Part shown: positions 33,464 to 41,700 of the stretch, piece by piece | Layout: each line of letters starts with the position of its first letter | Position numbering within the stretch: position 1 is the first letter of the stretch | Notes under the pieces: model-generated | What the model saw: the letters and a program-made list of their open reading frames with translations, nothing else | Database searches by the model: none | Told to the model about the DNA's origin: nothing | Position numbers and translations under genes: made by a program | NCBI RefSeq assembly: GCF_030295425.1 | Contig: NZ_AP027081.1 | Coordinates: 1,860,001 to 1,924,000, forward strand | Direction: 5' to 3' | Length of the DNA: 64,000 nt | DNA from: Mesoterricola sediminis | Lineage (GTDB): Bacteria; Acidobacteriota; Holophagae; Holophagales; Holophagaceae

Positions 33464-34339
33464 ATGCGTTCCATGACCGCCTACGCCGAGACCGTCCTGC
33501 CCCTGGAGCGGGGCTCCCTCCGGCTCTCCCTGCGCTCCGTCAATCACAAGGCCCTGGACCTGAACCTGCGGATCCACCCGAGCCTCTTTCCGCTGGAGGC
33601 GGCCATCCGCGCCAAGGTGCGGGAGGCCGCCCAGCGCGGGAAGCTGGACCTCACCGTGGAGGTGCAGGACGAGCCGAGCTTGGAGCCCCAGCTCAACCGG
33701 CCCCTGCTGCGGGCCCTGGCCAAGGCCTGGCAGGAGGACGCCGAGTGGCTGAACCTGCCGCCCCTCAGCGCCGAGGCCTTCTTCCGGGTGCCCGGCGCCT
33801 GGCTCCCCCCGTCGGCGGATCTGGCCGAGCGCCTGGAGGCGAGCCTCCTGGAGGGCCTGGACCGCCTGCTGGCGGCCTGGAACGCGGGCCGGGCGGAGGA
33901 AGGGGCCCGGCTGCGCCCCGCCTTCGAAGCGGGCGCCCACCAGCTGGAGGCCCTGCGGGCGCGCCTGCAGGCCGAGAGCGAGGCCCAGGCCCAGGAACTG
34001 CCGGAGCAGTACCGCAAGCGCCTGGACCAGGTGCTGGAGGACGCGCGCCTCAGCGGCCAGCTGCCCGCGGAGCGGGTGGTGGCGGAGGCCGCCGCCCTGG
34101 CCGAGCGTCAGGACGTGCGCGAGGAACTGGTGCGCCTGGGGGCCCACCTGGAGGACTTCAGCGCCCGCCTCAAGCGGGGCGTCCTGGGGGGCAAGGCCCT
34201 GGACGTGTGGAGCCAGGAGGTGCTGCGCGAGCTCAACACCTGCGGCAGCAAGTGCAAGCGCCTGGCCATGACCCGCGCGGTCATGGAGGCCAAGGGCGTC
34301 CTCGACCAGATCCGCGAGCAGGGCGCCAACCTGGAGTGA
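33464..34339 (+). CDS. yicC: YicC family protein (endoribonuclease-type stress protein)
   Basis: 291-residue protein of the YicC/YloC family, reported in E. coli and Bacillus as an endoribonuclease linked to stationary-phase survival and sRNA decay. It begins MRSMTAYAE and has the family N-terminal strand SVNHKALDLNLRIHPSL and the C-terminal LGGKALDVWSQEVLRELNTCGSK with the EANT-like region. ATG 33464 has AGGA at proper spacing; upstream ATGs at 33440 and 33458 are less likely because homologues start at MxSMT. It stands alone, directly after IS copy B. Confidence 0.9.
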   Translation: MRSMTAYAETVLPLERGSLRLSLRSVNHKALDLNLRIHPSLFPLEAAIRAKVREAAQRGKLDLTVEVQDEPSLEPQLNRPLLRALAKAWQEDAEWLNLPPLSAEAFFRVPGAWLPPSADLAERLEASLLEGLDRLLAAWNAGRAEEGARLRPAFEAGAHQLEALRARLQAESEAQAQELPEQYRKRLDQVLEDARLSGQLPAERVVAEAAALAERQDVREELVRLGAHLEDFSARLKRGVLGGKALDVWSQEVLRELNTCGSKCKRLAMTRAVMEAKGVLDQIREQGANLE

Positions 34340-34348
34340 GGGGCGGCC

Positions 34349-34741
34349 TCAGCCGCGGGGCTCCACCAGGTTGATGAGGTTGCCGCAGCCGTCCTCGAAC
34401 ACCACGGCGAGGATGCTGCCCAGGTCCTTGGGCTCGCTCCGGAAGACGACCCCGGCGGCCTTCATGCGCGCGTAGTCGGCCATGAGGTCCCGGGTCATGA
34501 AGGCCGTGGCGGGGACCCCCGCCTCGAAGAGGGCCTTCTGGTAGACCTGGGCCGGGGGGAAGGCCATGGGCTCCAGCACGAGCTCCACGCCCTCCACCCC
34601 GTCGGGGGATTCCACCGTGAGCCAGCGGAGGAAGGGGCCCAGGGGCACGTCGACCTTTTTCCGGAAGCCGAGCTTCCCGGTGTAGAAGGCGAGGGCCTTC
34701 TCCTGGTCGTCCACCATCACGCTGGCCAGCTTGATCTGCAT
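34349..34741 (-). CDS. VOC-family (glyoxalase/bleomycin-resistance fold) protein
   Basis: 130-residue single VOC domain. It starts with KLASVMVDDQEKALAFYTGKLGF, typical of the first beta-alpha-beta-beta-beta unit, and ends with FEDGCGNLINLVEP, which carries the usual metal-ligand position. Function may be a lyase, dioxygenase or binding protein; the sequence does not decide. The start lies 1 base from the gpsA stop, so it is co-translated with plsY-gpsA, though a link to lipid synthesis is only positional. Confidence 0.82.
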   Translation of the reverse strand: MQIKLASVMVDDQEKALAFYTGKLGFRKKVDVPLGPFLRWLTVESPDGVEGVELVLEPMAFPPAQVYQKALFEAGVPATAFMTRDLMADYARMKAAGVVFRSEPKDLGSILAVVFEDGCGNLINLVEPRG

Positions 34742-34742
34742 G

Positions 34743-35747
34743 TCAGTCCCTTTCCGGGCGAAGGTCGCGCTGCATGAGGCGCTCCACGGACGCGCGGGGA
34801 TCCTCGCCGGCCAGGAGGCGCACCACCTCGCGGGTGATGGGCAGGTCGACGCCCATGGTCTCGGCCATGCCCAGGGCGGCCTCGGCCGTGAAGACGCCCT
34901 CCACCACCTGGTTGCCCAGGGAGGCGGCGGCGGCCTCGACGGTCATGCCCTTGCCCACGAGGGCGCCGAAGGTGCGGTTGCGGCTCTGGGGCCCCGTGGC
35001 GGTGAGCACCAGGTCGCCCAGGCCCGCCAGGCCCATCAGGGTGTCCCGGCTCCCGCCCATGGCCTCCACGAGCCGGGCCATCTCGGCCAGCCCGCGGGTG
35101 ATGAGGGCGGCCCGGGCGTTGTTGCCCAGGCCCAGGGACTCCACCAGGCCCGCGGCGATGGAGAGGACGTTCTTGAAGGCCCCGCAGAGCTCCACGCCCG
35201 TCACGTCCCGGCTCAGGTAGACCCGGAGGTTGGGGGTGGCCAGCTGGGCCTGGAGGGCCTCGGCCCGGCCGTCGGGGACGGCGGCGGGGAGGGCCAGGAC
35301 GATGGCCGAAGGCCGGCTGCGGGAGACCTCGTCGGCGAAGGTGGGGCCGGAGAAGGCGCCCACGGGCACGCCCAGGATGGGCTCCAGGGTCTCGGAGACG
35401 CGGCGGAAGGTGTGCTGGAGGATGCCCTTGCTCACCGAGACCACCAGCTCGGGCCGGCGCGGGGTGCGGGAGGCCAGGTCCCGCCAGACCTCGGGGGCGA
35501 CCTGGGTGGGCAGGGCGCTCACCCAGAGGGGGGCTCCGAAGAGGTCGGCGGGGTCGTGCCGGGGGGTCACGCCCGCCGGCAGCTCCACGTCGGCCAGGGA
35601 GGGATGGCGGCGGGTCTGGACGAGCTGGTCCACCAGGCTGGGGGGGTGCCCCCACAGGTCGACCCGGGCGCCCTGGCGGGCCCAGGCCATGGCCAGGGCG
35701 GTGCCCCAGGCTCCGGCTCCGAAGACGGCGATGTCGGTGGCGGCCAT
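34743..35747 (-). CDS. gpsA: Glycerol-3-phosphate dehydrogenase [NAD(P)+]
   Basis: Reduces dihydroxyacetone phosphate to sn-glycerol 3-phosphate for phospholipid synthesis. The 334-residue product has GAGAWGTALA (10-19), the NAD(P) motif, SVSKGI in the middle, GPTFADEV, and the substrate-site region ELCGAFKNVLSIAAG with its conserved Lys. It directly follows plsY, whose enzyme uses its product, so the two form a functional unit. Confidence 0.95.
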   Translation of the reverse strand: MAATDIAVFGAGAWGTALAMAWARQGARVDLWGHPPSLVDQLVQTRRHPSLADVELPAGVTPRHDPADLFGAPLWVSALPTQVAPEVWRDLASRTPRRPELVVSVSKGILQHTFRRVSETLEPILGVPVGAFSGPTFADEVSRSRPSAIVLALPAAVPDGRAEALQAQLATPNLRVYLSRDVTGVELCGAFKNVLSIAAGLVESLGLGNNARAALITRGLAEMARLVEAMGGSRDTLMGLAGLGDLVLTATGPQSRNRTFGALVGKGMTVEAAAASLGNQVVEGVFTAEAALGMAETMGVDLPITREVVRLLAGEDPRASVERLMQRDLRPERD

Positions 35748-35748
35748 G

Positions 35749-36390
35749 CTACTTGGCCCCCCAGAGGCGGTGCTCCTGCCCGTGCAGGAGCCGGTTCAGG
35801 TTCTCGGCGTGCTTGCGGATGACGAGGCCCACCAGGAGGGTCCAGGCCAGGATCGGCCACTGGGCCATGCCCTCGTGCACGGGCAGGCGGGCCCAGGTGC
35901 CCAGGAAGCCCATGGCCGTGAGGAGCAGGACCACGGCCGCGGCGACGCTGCCCAGGCTCACGTAGCGGAAGATGGCCACGAGGACGAGGAAGGTCCCCAG
36001 GGCGGGGAGCACCATCGGCGCGTGGTAGCCCAGGACGGCGCCCAGGGCCGTCGCCACGCCCTTGCCGCCCTTGAAGCGGAGCCAGGGGGTGAACACGTGC
36101 CCGACCACGGAGGCCAGGGCCACGAAGGCGAGGAACTCGGCCGAATAGCCGGCCTGCTTGGCGATGAACACGGGCAGGAAGCCCTTCAGGGCGTCCAGGA
36201 CCAGGGTGGCGATGCCCAGGCCCTTGCCCCCGGCCCGCATGACGTTGGTGGCGCCGATGTTGCCGGACCCCTGGGTCCGGACGTCCCCCTTGCCGGCCAG
36301 CTTCACGAGGACGAGCCCGAAGGGGATGGACCCGGCCAGGAAGGCCGCGCCGCACCAGAGGAGGTAGTGCTTGAGGATGGGAATCAGCAT
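35749..36390 (-). CDS. plsY: Glycerol-3-phosphate acyltransferase PlsY
   Basis: Inner-membrane acyltransferase that uses acyl-phosphate to acylate glycerol 3-phosphate. The 213-residue product has about five hydrophobic helices, the family signature GSGNIGATNVMRAGGKG (41-57) and RFKGGKGVATALG. It starts the plsY-gpsA-VOC unit, with one base between its stop and the gpsA start. Confidence 0.94.
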   Translation of the reverse strand: MLIPILKHYLLWCGAAFLAGSIPFGLVLVKLAGKGDVRTQGSGNIGATNVMRAGGKGLGIATLVLDALKGFLPVFIAKQAGYSAEFLAFVALASVVGHVFTPWLRFKGGKGVATALGAVLGYHAPMVLPALGTFLVLVAIFRYVSLGSVAAAVVLLLTAMGFLGTWARLPVHEGMAQWPILAWTLLVGLVIRKHAENLNRLLHGQEHRLWGAK

Positions 36391-36426
36391 GGGGAAAGGG
36401 TACCCGAAAACGGGCCCCGCGTGCGC

Positions 36427-37017
36427 CTAGGGCCGCGCCCAGGCCGTCACGGCCAGGTGGACCTCGCCGCCCTGGTCCGCGGAGGCCGCGCCGGTGTCCA
36501 CGTGGCCCAGGAGCAGGATGGGGCCGGGGACCGGGGCGGGGCCGGGCAGGCCGAGCAGGACGTACGACGCGGCCTCCGGCGCCGGCGCGGGGCCGCCGGG
36601 CTCGGGGACCTCCAGGGGCGGGGATCCCGCCCGCCCCGGCGGGGTCGCGGCGTCCCGGACCAGCCTCCAGCGCCGGCCGGACCGGGCCAGGGTCCCCGCG
36701 TACAGGCGGTCCTCCTTGGGGCGGGGCAGGGGATGGGTCCTCAGGTGCGCCGAGAGGGCCTTCCAGGACACGGTGGCGGCCCCGTCCCGGGTGCGGCAGG
36801 GAAGGGCGTCCCGGGCCGGGGCGGGGAGGTCCGCGGCGTCCACGGGGACGGGACCCGCCGGGGTCATCTCGTAGGGCAGGAGGCCGCCCTGGAAGGCGAA
36901 GATCCGGATCTCCCGCGCCCCGGCCTGGAAGGCGGTGACCCGCGAGGGGTGGGCGCCCTTCGCCGCCGCGGGGTCCAGGGCGGCGGCCGCCAGAAGGAGC
37001 AGGGACAAGGCGCGCAT
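36427..37017 (-). CDS. Secreted protein of unknown function
   Basis: 196-residue protein that I do not recognise. It begins MRALSLLLLAAAALDPAAA, a plausible signal peptide, so it is likely periplasmic. The rest is rich in Pro, Ala and Gly, with possible beta-rich parts (REIRIFAFQGGLLPYEM, EAASYVLLGLPG). No catalytic motif is seen. GAGGAGG precedes ATG 37017. It lies between the terminator of the lipoprotein operon and plsY, and is probably transcribed from its own promoter. Confidence 0.7.
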   Translation of the reverse strand: MRALSLLLLAAAALDPAAAKGAHPSRVTAFQAGAREIRIFAFQGGLLPYEMTPAGPVPVDAADLPAPARDALPCRTRDGAATVSWKALSAHLRTHPLPRPKEDRLYAGTLARSGRRWRLVRDAATPPGRAGSPPLEVPEPGGPAPAPEAASYVLLGLPGPAPVPGPILLLGHVDTGAASADQGGEVHLAVTAWARP

Positions 37018-37043
37018 GGGGCCTCCTCGGGTTCCAGCGTACG

Positions 37044-37076
37044 AAAAAAGGGGTGGAGCGCAAGGCTCCACCCCTT
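37044..37076 (-). terminator. Rho-independent terminator of the lipoprotein operon
   Basis: On the minus strand a 12-bp stem (arms 37065-37076 and 37048-37059, AAGGGGTGGAGC type) with a 5-base loop is followed by a run of six T (37049-37044). It lies 16 bases after the subtilase stop. It is the clearest intrinsic terminator in the window. Confidence 0.85.
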
Positions 37077-37092
37077 CGGGCGCGCGGGGCGC

Positions 37093-39255
37093 TCAGGGAA
37101 CGATGAAACTGTAGTAGTTGCCGGCGGTCGTCAGCAGGCAATTGTAGAGCTGGTTCAGGTTGATCGCCTGGGGTGTCGCCTGGACCTGGCTCTGGCTTCC
37201 GGCCAGCGCCCCCGTGGCCGGGGCCGCGTAGGTGCCGGGCGCCGTGTCGGCGCCGTAGGAGCCGTTGGAGACGTACAGGGCGTGCTCGCCGATCGTGCTG
37301 GTGGTGTAGGGGCCGATCTTGAACGTGTAGGTGCCCGAGGTGGTCAGCAGGAGCTGGGCCGAGTCCAGGTTGCCGCTGTCGACGGTGGCGATCTTCGTGC
37401 CGGCCGGGTTCCAGACGGTGATGATGTCGTCCTCGACGCCCGTGCTGCCCGCGTCGGGGAGGGTCTGGATGTTGTAGATCGGCAGGGCGAAGGTCACGGT
37501 CAGGTCGGGGATGCTGGTGGCGCCGGCCGCGACGGTGAAGACGGGGCTGGTGCCCAGGGCGCCGCTGAAGAGGCCCTTGGCCACGTAGGTCCCGGGCTTG
37601 AGCAGGTTGAAGAAGCAGACGCCATCCTCGGGGACGGGGTTGCCGGACCCGAGGGTGCCGGCCAAACTGCCCGCCATGGAGATGGAGCTGCCCACGTAGT
37701 TGGCGATCTTGCCGGCCGCGTCGCAGCTGTAGAGGTGGACGGGGACCCCGGTGAGGGTGAGGGTCCCCCCGTTCAGGGTGTTGACGGTCTTGACCTTGAG
37801 CTCGGCGTTGATGTAGTTGGACGCCGGCGCCTTGCTGGCGTTGACGTCGGCGACGACGGCGCCGATGGTCTTCAGGACGTTGACGCGGCCCCAGCCCGTG
37901 GTCTCGGTGAAGCCGGTGGCGCCCTCGATGAGGTCGGTGTTGGACTCCAGGTAGGTCTTGATCTGGGCCGGCGTGAGGTCGGGGGCGAAGGTCAGCATGT
38001 AGGTGACGAGGCCGGTGACGAAGGGGGCCGCCTGGCTCGTGCCGGATTCGGACGCGTAGCTCCCGTCGTCGAAGGCGTCGCAGGAGAGGATGTTGTAGCC
38101 CGGGGCGCAGACGGAGATGTGGCGCCCGGAGGTGGAGAAGTGCACCTTCTTGTCCGCGCCGTTGGTGGCGCCGACGGCGATGACGCCCGAGTAGGCGGCG
38201 GGATACTGGGCCATGTTCTGGCCCGTGTTGCCCATGGAGGCGATGACCACGACGTTGTTCCGCAGGCCGGCCTCGATCATGTCGATGGCGAACTGGTTGG
38301 CCGAGGTGCCGCCCAGGGACATGTTCACGGGGATGGTGTGGTTGTAGTTGGCCTTCTTCCACTGGATGAGGTGGTAGAGGGAGCCGTAGATGGCCCAGGT
38401 GCCGCCGCTGCCGGCGTCGGAGAGCCCCTTGTAGCTGACGAGGTTCGCCTGCCAGCAGACGCCGGCCACGCCCTTCCCGTTGTTGCCGGTGGCGACGATG
38501 GTGCCGGCCGTGTGGGTGCCGTGCCCGTTGCCGTCCGTGTTCGTCTGGGTGGTCCCGATCAGGTCGACGGGATCGCTGTAGGCGGCCAGGGCCGTGGTCG
38601 TCGTGGTGGGGTTGTACCACGAGAAGGCGTGGGTGACGTTGCCGGTCAGGTCCTCATGGGCGTAGTTGATGCCGGTGTCCACGTCCACGACGGTGGGCTT
38701 GTTGGGCCCGAAGCCGAAGGTGGTCCAGGCGTCCTTGGCGTGGGTGAGGAAGATGCTGTATTCCTCGGAGAGGGCCCGGGGGTCGGGATGGTCGTAGACG
38801 ATCCCCGCCGTGGTCTTCTCCATGAGCTCGGGCTCGGCGAAGATCACGCCCCGCGTCGTCTTGAGGTCGGCCAGGGCGTTCATGATCCCGGCCTCCTTGT
38901 GGAGCCGGTAGTAGTTGTAGCCGTCGAGGGTGAACTTCCCGACGATCTCGAGGCCCTGGGCGGTGAAGAGGCCCTCCTTGAAGGTCGTCGGGGTCTTGGC
39001 GATGAGGTAGCCGTAGTTGGTGTCGGCCTTCAGGCCCTCCTCGGAGACCGGGGTGTAGAAGTCGTACTGGAGGAGGGGGGCCGTGGAGGCGGCGGTGTCG
39101 GTCGTTCCGGTCGTGCCGGTGGTTCCGGTGCCGGGCGTGGTTGTGGTCGCGGTGGCGCCCGGGGCGGCGGGGCTGGACTTGCCGCAGCCGAGGCCGGCCA
39201 GGCCGAGGCCGACCGCGAGGGCGAAGAGGATGTTTCCGTAACGTGGCATTCGCAT
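37093..39255 (-). CDS. S8-family serine peptidase (subtilase) lipoprotein
   Basis: Surface or periplasmic protease of about 720 residues. A lipobox LAGLGC gives a lipidated Cys24. After a Thr/Gly-rich tether and a propeptide-like domain (about 65-160), the subtilase domain carries Asp193 in DVDTG, His245 in GHGTHTAG, Asn343 in SMGNTG and Ser407 in GTSQAAP, so the triad is complete. Two beta-rich regions follow (about 490-720), the last like pre-peptidase C-terminal domains. ATG 39255 has AGGAAGG upstream. It is 10 bases after the cadherin-like lipoprotein gene and ends with a strong terminator. Confidence 0.9.
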   Translation of the reverse strand: MRMPRYGNILFALAVGLGLAGLGCGKSSPAAPGATATTTTPGTGTTGTTGTTDTAASTAPLLQYDFYTPVSEEGLKADTNYGYLIAKTPTTFKEGLFTAQGLEIVGKFTLDGYNYYRLHKEAGIMNALADLKTTRGVIFAEPELMEKTTAGIVYDHPDPRALSEEYSIFLTHAKDAWTTFGFGPNKPTVVDVDTGINYAHEDLTGNVTHAFSWYNPTTTTTALAAYSDPVDLIGTTQTNTDGNGHGTHTAGTIVATGNNGKGVAGVCWQANLVSYKGLSDAGSGGTWAIYGSLYHLIQWKKANYNHTIPVNMSLGGTSANQFAIDMIEAGLRNNVVVIASMGNTGQNMAQYPAAYSGVIAVGATNGADKKVHFSTSGRHISVCAPGYNILSCDAFDDGSYASESGTSQAAPFVTGLVTYMLTFAPDLTPAQIKTYLESNTDLIEGATGFTETTGWGRVNVLKTIGAVVADVNASKAPASNYINAELKVKTVNTLNGGTLTLTGVPVHLYSCDAAGKIANYVGSSISMAGSLAGTLGSGNPVPEDGVCFFNLLKPGTYVAKGLFSGALGTSPVFTVAAGATSIPDLTVTFALPIYNIQTLPDAGSTGVEDDIITVWNPAGTKIATVDSGNLDSAQLLLTTSGTYTFKIGPYTTSTIGEHALYVSNGSYGADTAPGTYAAPATGALAGSQSQVQATPQAINLNQLYNCLLTTAGNYYSFIVP

Positions 39256-39265
39256 GGTCACCTTC

Positions 39266-41551
39266 CTACTGGGCGGCGGGATCAAGGGTGAGGGTGAAGA
39301 AGCCGTTCACGGCGCCGTAGGACTTCTCGTACACGCTGCCGTAGGAGCGCGCGCGGCCCTGGGTGTTGGTGCCCGGCACATAGTGGAGGAAGTAGGCCGA
39401 GTCGGAGGTCGTGTAGCTGGCGCTGCCCTTGGTGCCGAAGATGCTCCACTCGTAGGTGTTGCCGGGCAGCAGCGTGGTGGCGTTGGGGAACTGGATGCTG
39501 ACCTGGGTCTTGTCGGTGCTGATGGCGCAGTCCGCGGTGGCGTCGATCCAGGAGGAACCGCTGGCCTTCTCGAACTTCAGGGACGCGAAGTTGTAGCGGT
39601 AGGCCTGGCCGAAGATGCCGGACCCGACCTTGTCCTTGATGTAGAGGTAGAAGTAGAAGTAGTCGGAGACGGCGGGGTCCCACAGGACCGGGTTGGTGAT
39701 GCCGAAGGTGAACTTGGGCGCCCGGGTGGTGGTGACGGCGCTCATGGCCGGGGAGACCAGGGGCGTGGTGAAGGGGGGCATGAACTGGCTGGGAATGGCC
39801 GCGGAATCGAGGCTGTAGCCGCCGTTCGTGGCCGTGTTCGCGGTGAAGGCCCGGACCTTGTAGTAGTAGGTCACGCCTTCCTTGAGGCTGGGGTCGGCGT
39901 CATAGACCGAGTAGATGCCGCTGCTGCCCTTGTTGAGGCTGGAGTAGTGGGTGGTCGAGACCTTCGTGAAGTTGGTCCCGTCCGTGGAGCGGTAGAGCTC
40001 CACGCCCCGGATGCCGGGGGCCGTGGTCCCGGAGAGGACGCTGAACTGGACCAGGGGGAGATAGAAGACGCCGTTGTTGTCGATGGGCGTGACGGCGAAG
40101 ATCTCGCGGGTGATGCCGTAGGTGTTCAGGACGTTGAACACGCTCGTGGGCTGGAGGGCGGAGATGTCGGGGTCCGCGGGCACCGTCACGGGGTTGGTCA
40201 CGGTGACGTACAGCTTCTGCTCGGCGCGGTTGTTGGCCACGTCGTAGACGACGACGTCGATGGTGTGCTGGCCGGCCGCCGTGAGGTTGTTGAAGGCCAC
40301 CTGGAAGATGTAGGTGCTCTGGTAGTAGGGCTGGCCGTCCACGACGACCGGGACCGAATTCTCGACCTCGGCGACGGGGGAGAGCATGGCGTTGGACCAG
40401 GCGGCCGCGTCCACGTTGATGCCCATGCCGAACCCGGACCAGGCGGTGGGGCTGATGCCGGCGGTCCCGATGGCGGTGACCTTCAGGTACTTGATATTGG
40501 AGACGAGGGTCTCGAAGTTGGTGCCCACGGGCGTCCACGTGGCGGCGTCGGAGCTGGTGGAGATGGCCGTGATCTTCGGCGCGGAGGCCGGGAAGCTGGT
40601 CATGCCCAGGTTGAAGCAGTACATGTTCGCGGAGGTCTCCTTGGAGGCGTCCAGGGCCAGCGAGGCCTGCGCGGTCCCGGTGCCCTTGGCGAACAGGGTG
40701 TACTTGCCCGCGGGATCGAGGCAGAGCTTGGCGTAGCCGGTGGCGTCGACGGGGATGCCGGACTCGAGCACGTCGCCCTGGTCGTTCAGGAGGGTCAGCA
40801 GGGCGCTCGGGACGGCGGCGCCGTTCAGGGAGCTGGTGACCCACACGGGCATGTTGGCGGCCAGCTGGCGGACCGCGACGGTGGTGGTGGACACGGTGGT
40901 GCCGTCCTCGGCGGTGACGACCACGAGGATCGGGGTGGTGCCCACGGCGAGGGGGATGGGGGCGCTGCTGGCGCCGTTGGTGACGGCCTGGCCGTTCACG
41001 CTGACCTTGGCCCGGGGGTGATTGGGAATGGCCAGGACGGAGACGCTGGGCTGGTTGCTGTACAGGCCGACGTTGTACGTCTTGACCGCGGTGGAGAAGC
41101 CGGGCGACAGCATGCCCTTGGAGAGGGCCAGGCTGGACAGGGTGGCGTCCGTGCTCAGCACGCGCGTGATGGTGACGGTGTAGGTGTGGGCCACGCCGTT
41201 CTCGGCGGTGACCGTGACCGGGATCGCGGTGGCGCCCGCGGGCAGGGGGATGGCCGCGGAGGCCTGCCCGCTGACGGCGGCGGCGCCGTTGATCTGGAGG
41301 GTCGCCGACGGGTGGTCCACGGTGGCCGTCACCGTCGTCGAGGTGACCGAGCCGTCCACCGTCAACCGGTAGCTGTCCGTACTGATGTTGAAGGCGGGGG
41401 TCAGGGCGCCGGCGGAAACGGAGAGGGCGCTGAGGCGGTTGTCGGAGTTCGGCTGGTGCTGGGTCGAGGAGGAACACCCGACCGACACGATCAGTGTGCC
41501 GAAGACCAGAAGTCCGGATAGGGCAAGCCGTTTGGGAATAGAGAATGGCAT
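39266..41551 (-). CDS. Large lipoprotein with cadherin-like beta-sandwich and Fn3-like domains
   Basis: 761-residue exported protein. The lipobox IVSVGC places a lipidated Cys26. Two tandem cadherin-like beta-sandwich repeats (about 40-125 and 130-215) share the pattern LSPGFSTAVKTYNV and VTAEDGTT. A middle region (about 330-450) is Ig-like, followed by an Fn3-like domain with ELYRSTDGTNFTKV and GVTYYYKVRAFT. No enzyme motif is seen. AGGAGG precedes ATG 41551. It is the first gene of an operon with a subtilase lipoprotein, suggesting a cell-surface pair, perhaps an adhesin or structural protein and a protease that trims it. Confidence 0.8.
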   Translation of the reverse strand: MPFSIPKRLALSGLLVFGTLIVSVGCSSSTQHQPNSDNRLSALSVSAGALTPAFNISTDSYRLTVDGSVTSTTVTATVDHPSATLQINGAAAVSGQASAAIPLPAGATAIPVTVTAENGVAHTYTVTITRVLSTDATLSSLALSKGMLSPGFSTAVKTYNVGLYSNQPSVSVLAIPNHPRAKVSVNGQAVTNGASSAPIPLAVGTTPILVVVTAEDGTTVSTTTVAVRQLAANMPVWVTSSLNGAAVPSALLTLLNDQGDVLESGIPVDATGYAKLCLDPAGKYTLFAKGTGTAQASLALDASKETSANMYCFNLGMTSFPASAPKITAISTSSDAATWTPVGTNFETLVSNIKYLKVTAIGTAGISPTAWSGFGMGINVDAAAWSNAMLSPVAEVENSVPVVVDGQPYYQSTYIFQVAFNNLTAAGQHTIDVVVYDVANNRAEQKLYVTVTNPVTVPADPDISALQPTSVFNVLNTYGITREIFAVTPIDNNGVFYLPLVQFSVLSGTTAPGIRGVELYRSTDGTNFTKVSTTHYSSLNKGSSGIYSVYDADPSLKEGVTYYYKVRAFTANTATNGGYSLDSAAIPSQFMPPFTTPLVSPAMSAVTTTRAPKFTFGITNPVLWDPAVSDYFYFYLYIKDKVGSGIFGQAYRYNFASLKFEKASGSSWIDATADCAISTDKTQVSIQFPNATTLLPGNTYEWSIFGTKGSASYTTSDSAYFLHYVPGTNTQGRARSYGSVYEKSYGAVNGFFTLTLDPAAQ

Positions 41552-41700
41552 CTGCAGGCCTCCTGTCAGAAGCGTTGGGTTGTGAAGGTGTAGTTGATGA
41601 AGTATTCCAAAGTACGGGGCGGAGATACAGTCTTATCCGCGCGGAGGGACAGATTTCCCGGCCCCGTGCAGCGAGGTGCAGGATCCGCGGGGGGAACTGC

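Noticed and set aside
35230-39291. A 1353-residue plus-strand open frame across gpsA, plsY and the subtilase gene
   Set aside because: It spans several well-supported genes and a T-tailed terminator on the other strand, so it cannot be real.
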